The translations under genes were made by a program, and so were the position numbers. A DNA stretch of 16,073 bases from contig CACYBO010000029.1 of the NCBI GenBank assembly GCA_902772685.1, positions 1-16,073 on the forward strand, given 5' to 3'. Numbering within the stretch: position 1 is the first letter of the stretch; each line of letters starts with the position of its first letter. The notes below the pieces were generated by a model. The model did no database searches, was not told the origin of the DNA, and saw nothing but the letters and a program-made list of their open reading frames with translations. The DNA is from an uncultured Eubacteriales bacterium (GTDB lineage: Bacteria; Bacillota; Clostridia; Peptostreptococcales; Anaerovoracaceae). Below are positions 14,215-16,073 of the stretch, one piece after another.

Positions 14215-15438
14215 ATGAAGGACAAAAAGAAAAAATCTTTACGTTTTAAAATTCTTCTTATTATTCTCATCCTGTTTGTACTGGCCGGCGGAGTTTTCGC
14301 TTTTTACATGTACACAACGCCCCAGATCACACTGAAGGGCGATAAGGTTATGACGGTCACCATGAAGGAAGGATATTCGGAACCGGGGGCGACCGCCAGC
14401 TTCTCTTTTCATGATATCAGCGAGCACGTCAGAATCGACTCTCAGGTGAACGATGATAAAGTCGGCACTTACAAAGTTATATATACAGTCGACTATCTGG
14501 AGAAGACCGCGACTGCTGAGAGAACCGTCAATGTAATCGACAAAGAACCGCCCGAAATAACACTTACCGACGGTGAGGAAATTACTATCCGGCCGGGAAG
14601 CAAGTATGAGGATCCCGGTGTCACTGCTGTGGATGATTCTGATGGGGATGTTAGCGATAAGGTCACTGCCAAGGGCTTTGTTGATGTGTTCAACAAAGGC
14701 GACTATGAAGTGACCTATACTGTGACTGATTCCTATGATAATACAGCGACTGCCGTACGAACTGTTACTGTTAAAGGTGAACCGGTCCGCGAGATCAAGG
14801 GCATTATTTATCTGACTTTCGACGACGGGCCGAGCAATGAGGTCACCGCCGATATTCTGAAAACCCTTGAGAAGGAGAAAGTTCCCGCGACGTTCTTCGT
14901 CATAGACTACGGCAGCGATGAAAAGAAAATCGATTTGATGAAGCGCGCCCTCAAAGACGGCTGCACTATCGGAATACACGGTTACTCACATGACTACAGC
15001 AAAATCTATTCGTCCGTTCCCGCGTTCATGGATAACATCGCCACCCTGCATGACAAGCTTCAGGAGGATCTGGACTATGACGCCTTCGTGATGCGCTTCC
15101 CCGGAGGCGGTTCCAACACGGTCAGCAAGGAATACTGCAAAGGCATCATGACCGACCTCACGAAAGAAGTGCAGAAGGAAGGATACATGTACACCGACTG
15201 GAATGTCGACTCAACCGATGCCTCGGGGAACAGTGTGCCGGTGAAGACTCTGATCAGATCAGTAAAAGCGAACTGCGACCCTGAGACTTATAACATTATC
15301 CTGATGCACGATTCCGATGCCAAGGGAACGACCGCAAAGGCTCTGCCTAAAATAATAAAATGGGCGAAAAAAGAAGGGTACAAGTTTAAGGCCATAAGTC
15401 CGCAATCGCCTACGGTGCATCACAAAGTCAACAATTAA
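14215..15438 (+). CDS. membrane-anchored polysaccharide deacetylase (NodB domain) with two Ig-like domains
   Basis: A 407-residue cell-surface enzyme, probably de-N-acetylating peptidoglycan GlcNAc. A Lys-rich start (1-12) and one membrane segment (about 12-32) anchor it with the rest outside. Two Ig-like modules (DUF5011-like) follow at about 36-108 and 112-188; both carry YxDPG/YSEPG and end in T-V-V patterns. The NodB domain spans about 195-400: TFDDGP (Asp203, Asp204), HGYSH (His255, His259 as metal ligands), RFPGGGSN (Arg294), YTDWNVDS (326-333) and ILMHDS (His365). All five motifs are present, so it should be active. The frame opens with ATG at 14206, but AAGGGGG is directly against it and sits 10 bases before the ATG at 14215, which is preferred. 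Such enzymes give lysozyme resistance. It has a -10-like TACAAT at 14184 but no clear -35. Confidence 0.92.
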   Translation: MKDKKKKSLRFKILLIILILFVLAGGVFAFYMYTTPQITLKGDKVMTVTMKEGYSEPGATASFSFHDISEHVRIDSQVNDDKVGTYKVIYTVDYLEKTATAERTVNVIDKEPPEITLTDGEEITIRPGSKYEDPGVTAVDDSDGDVSDKVTAKGFVDVFNKGDYEVTYTVTDSYDNTATAVRTVTVKGEPVREIKGIIYLTFDDGPSNEVTADILKTLEKEKVPATFFVIDYGSDEKKIDLMKRALKDGCTIGIHGYSHDYSKIYSSVPAFMDNIATLHDKLQEDLDYDAFVMRFPGGGSNTVSKEYCKGIMTDLTKEVQKEGYMYTDWNVDSTDASGNSVPVKTLIRSVKANCDPETYNIILMHDSDAKGTTAKALPKIIKWAKKEGYKFKAISPQSPTVHHKVNN

Positions 15439-15449
15439 GATTATTTCGG

Positions 15450-15920
15450 TTATTTCAGTGTGGCGATGTAATCGTAGTCGTGCATGTGCGCGTAGTTGGC
15501 GATAGCCGTCGCGATTTCCTTGCCGGTTCCGGTATCGCGGGCGATGGCTCTGGCTCTGATCAGCGTCCTTCCGAGATGGAGAACCTCCACCTCGATATCG
15601 AAGGTATCACCGAAGAAAGGCCTTATGAAGCTCACATGCAAGTCTGTCGTGGTGACATTTTCTCCCCCTGCGAAGGCGGAGATGGTCATACCCATCGCCA
15701 CATCGAACATAGTCGCAGCCGCTCCGCCGTGCATCTCACCCCTGTGGTTCTTTTCCCAGTCTTTCTTTCTATAACGAATCAGAGATGTGCGTTTCTCAAA
15801 ATCACATTTTACGATCTCAGGTTCCAGCATTCCACTCAGGCCCGGATCTTTCTGTTTCATGAATTCTACAATCGTATTCAGCAATTCTTCCAGCTGTTCC
15901 TGCGTTTTTGTTTCCATCAT
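15450..15920 (-). CDS. PaaI-type hotdog-fold thioesterase
   Basis: A 156-residue single hotdog domain predicted to hydrolyse acyl-CoA thioesters. The active-site region reads NHRGEMHGGAAATMFDVAMG (58-77), with the HGG motif at 64-66 and the likely catalytic Asp73. The following strands, TTTDLHVSFIRPFFGDTFDIEVEVLHLGRTL, are typical of the PaaI/YdiI group. The substrate is unknown; aromatic acyl-CoAs are one option. Two adjacent Met codons (15920, 15917) both fit as start; only a weak ribosome binding site is seen. It ends 11 bp from the convergent deacetylase, with no hairpin between. It may be read from beyond the tRNA-Glu terminator or from its own unseen promoter. Confidence 0.88.
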   Translation of the reverse strand: MMETKTQEQLEELLNTIVEFMKQKDPGLSGMLEPEIVKCDFEKRTSLIRYRKKDWEKNHRGEMHGGAAATMFDVAMGMTISAFAGGENVTTTDLHVSFIRPFFGDTFDIEVEVLHLGRTLIRARAIARDTGTGKEIATAIANYAHMHDYDYIATLK

Positions 15921-15954
15921 TTTGACTTTCTTTTTCTGCTTCCTGTTCTTTTAA

Positions 15955-15982
15955 GAAAAAAGAGGTCTTACCAGACCTCTTT
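15955..15982 (-). terminator. terminator of tRNA-Glu
   Basis: AGAGGTCT (15961-15968) and AGACCTCT (15973-15980) form a perfect 8-bp stem with a 4-nt loop, 6 nt past the tRNA CCA end. On the minus strand five T residues follow. Confidence 0.85.
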
Positions 15983-15986
15983 ATTG

Positions 15987-16061
15987 TGGTGATCCTACCG
16001 GGAATCGAACCCGGGTTACCGCCGTGAAAGGGCGGTGTCTTAACCGCTTGACCATAGGACC
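15987..16061 (-). tRNA. tRNA-Glu (anticodon UUC)
   Basis: 75 nt on the minus strand with encoded CCA. The acceptor strands GGTCCTA and TAGGATC pair with one G-T pair. The anticodon arm CCGCC-CTTTCAC-GGCGG gives TTC. The T arm is CCCGGGTTCGATTCCCGG. Its promoter lies beyond the right edge. Confidence 0.96.
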
Positions 16062-16073
16062 ATATAGAGAAAT

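Noticed and set aside
14239..14979. 246-codon open frame on the minus strand
   Set aside because: Antisense to the polysaccharide deacetylase, which carries all NodB motifs.

Overview
The window looks like chromosomal DNA of a strictly anaerobic, gut-type member of the Bacillota (class Clostridia). Supporting signs are a threonine T-box leader in front of thrS, strong GGAGG-type ribosome binding sites, an EFR1-type flavodoxin/ferredoxin, a biotin synthase with an anaerobe-like ligand set, and a secreted protein built from beta-helix, HDW, Fn3 and Ig-like modules. Both tRNA genes encode CCA. Genus cannot be fixed from the sequence. No insertion sequence, phage gene, CRISPR array or rRNA was seen.

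Layout. 1-1684 (minus): a small one-TM protein, a MalY/PatB-type PLP lyase/aminotransferase and the start of a GNAT acetyltransferase, the last two overlapping by ATGA. 1774-1952: tRNA-Leu(UAG) with its own promoter and terminator. 1949-4028 (minus): EFR1 flavodoxin/ferredoxin and DNA polymerase IV (dinB), one base apart. A promoter pair with -35 boxes 12 bp apart fires this operon leftward and a lone bioB rightward (4157-5167). 5211-6632 (minus): glutamate decarboxylase, tail-to-tail with bioB and sharing its terminator region. A 288-bp gap then separates it from a divergent OFA-type MFS transporter (6921-8147).

The MFS gene ends against the broken end of a MATE transporter gene (8148-8707, minus) that keeps only its N-terminal part, so a rearrangement junction lies at about 8148-8165. 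Next come a 754-residue secreted modular surface protein (minus), a family-6-type hypoxanthine/uracil DNA glycosylase (minus), and divergently a T-box-regulated thrS (plus) with a strong terminator. A membrane-anchored polysaccharide deacetylase (plus) follows, then a hotdog-fold thioesterase (minus), and tRNA-Glu(UUC) (minus) with its terminator at the right edge.

Most of this is a mixed housekeeping/accessory region. The parts that deserve a second look are: gadB paired with an OFA-family MFS protein instead of a GadC antiporter; the BioB that lacks one classical [2Fe-2S] ligand cysteine; the tight EFR1-dinB coupling; and the MATE break next to the MFS gene. I did not find a clearly new multi-gene defence or biosynthetic system.
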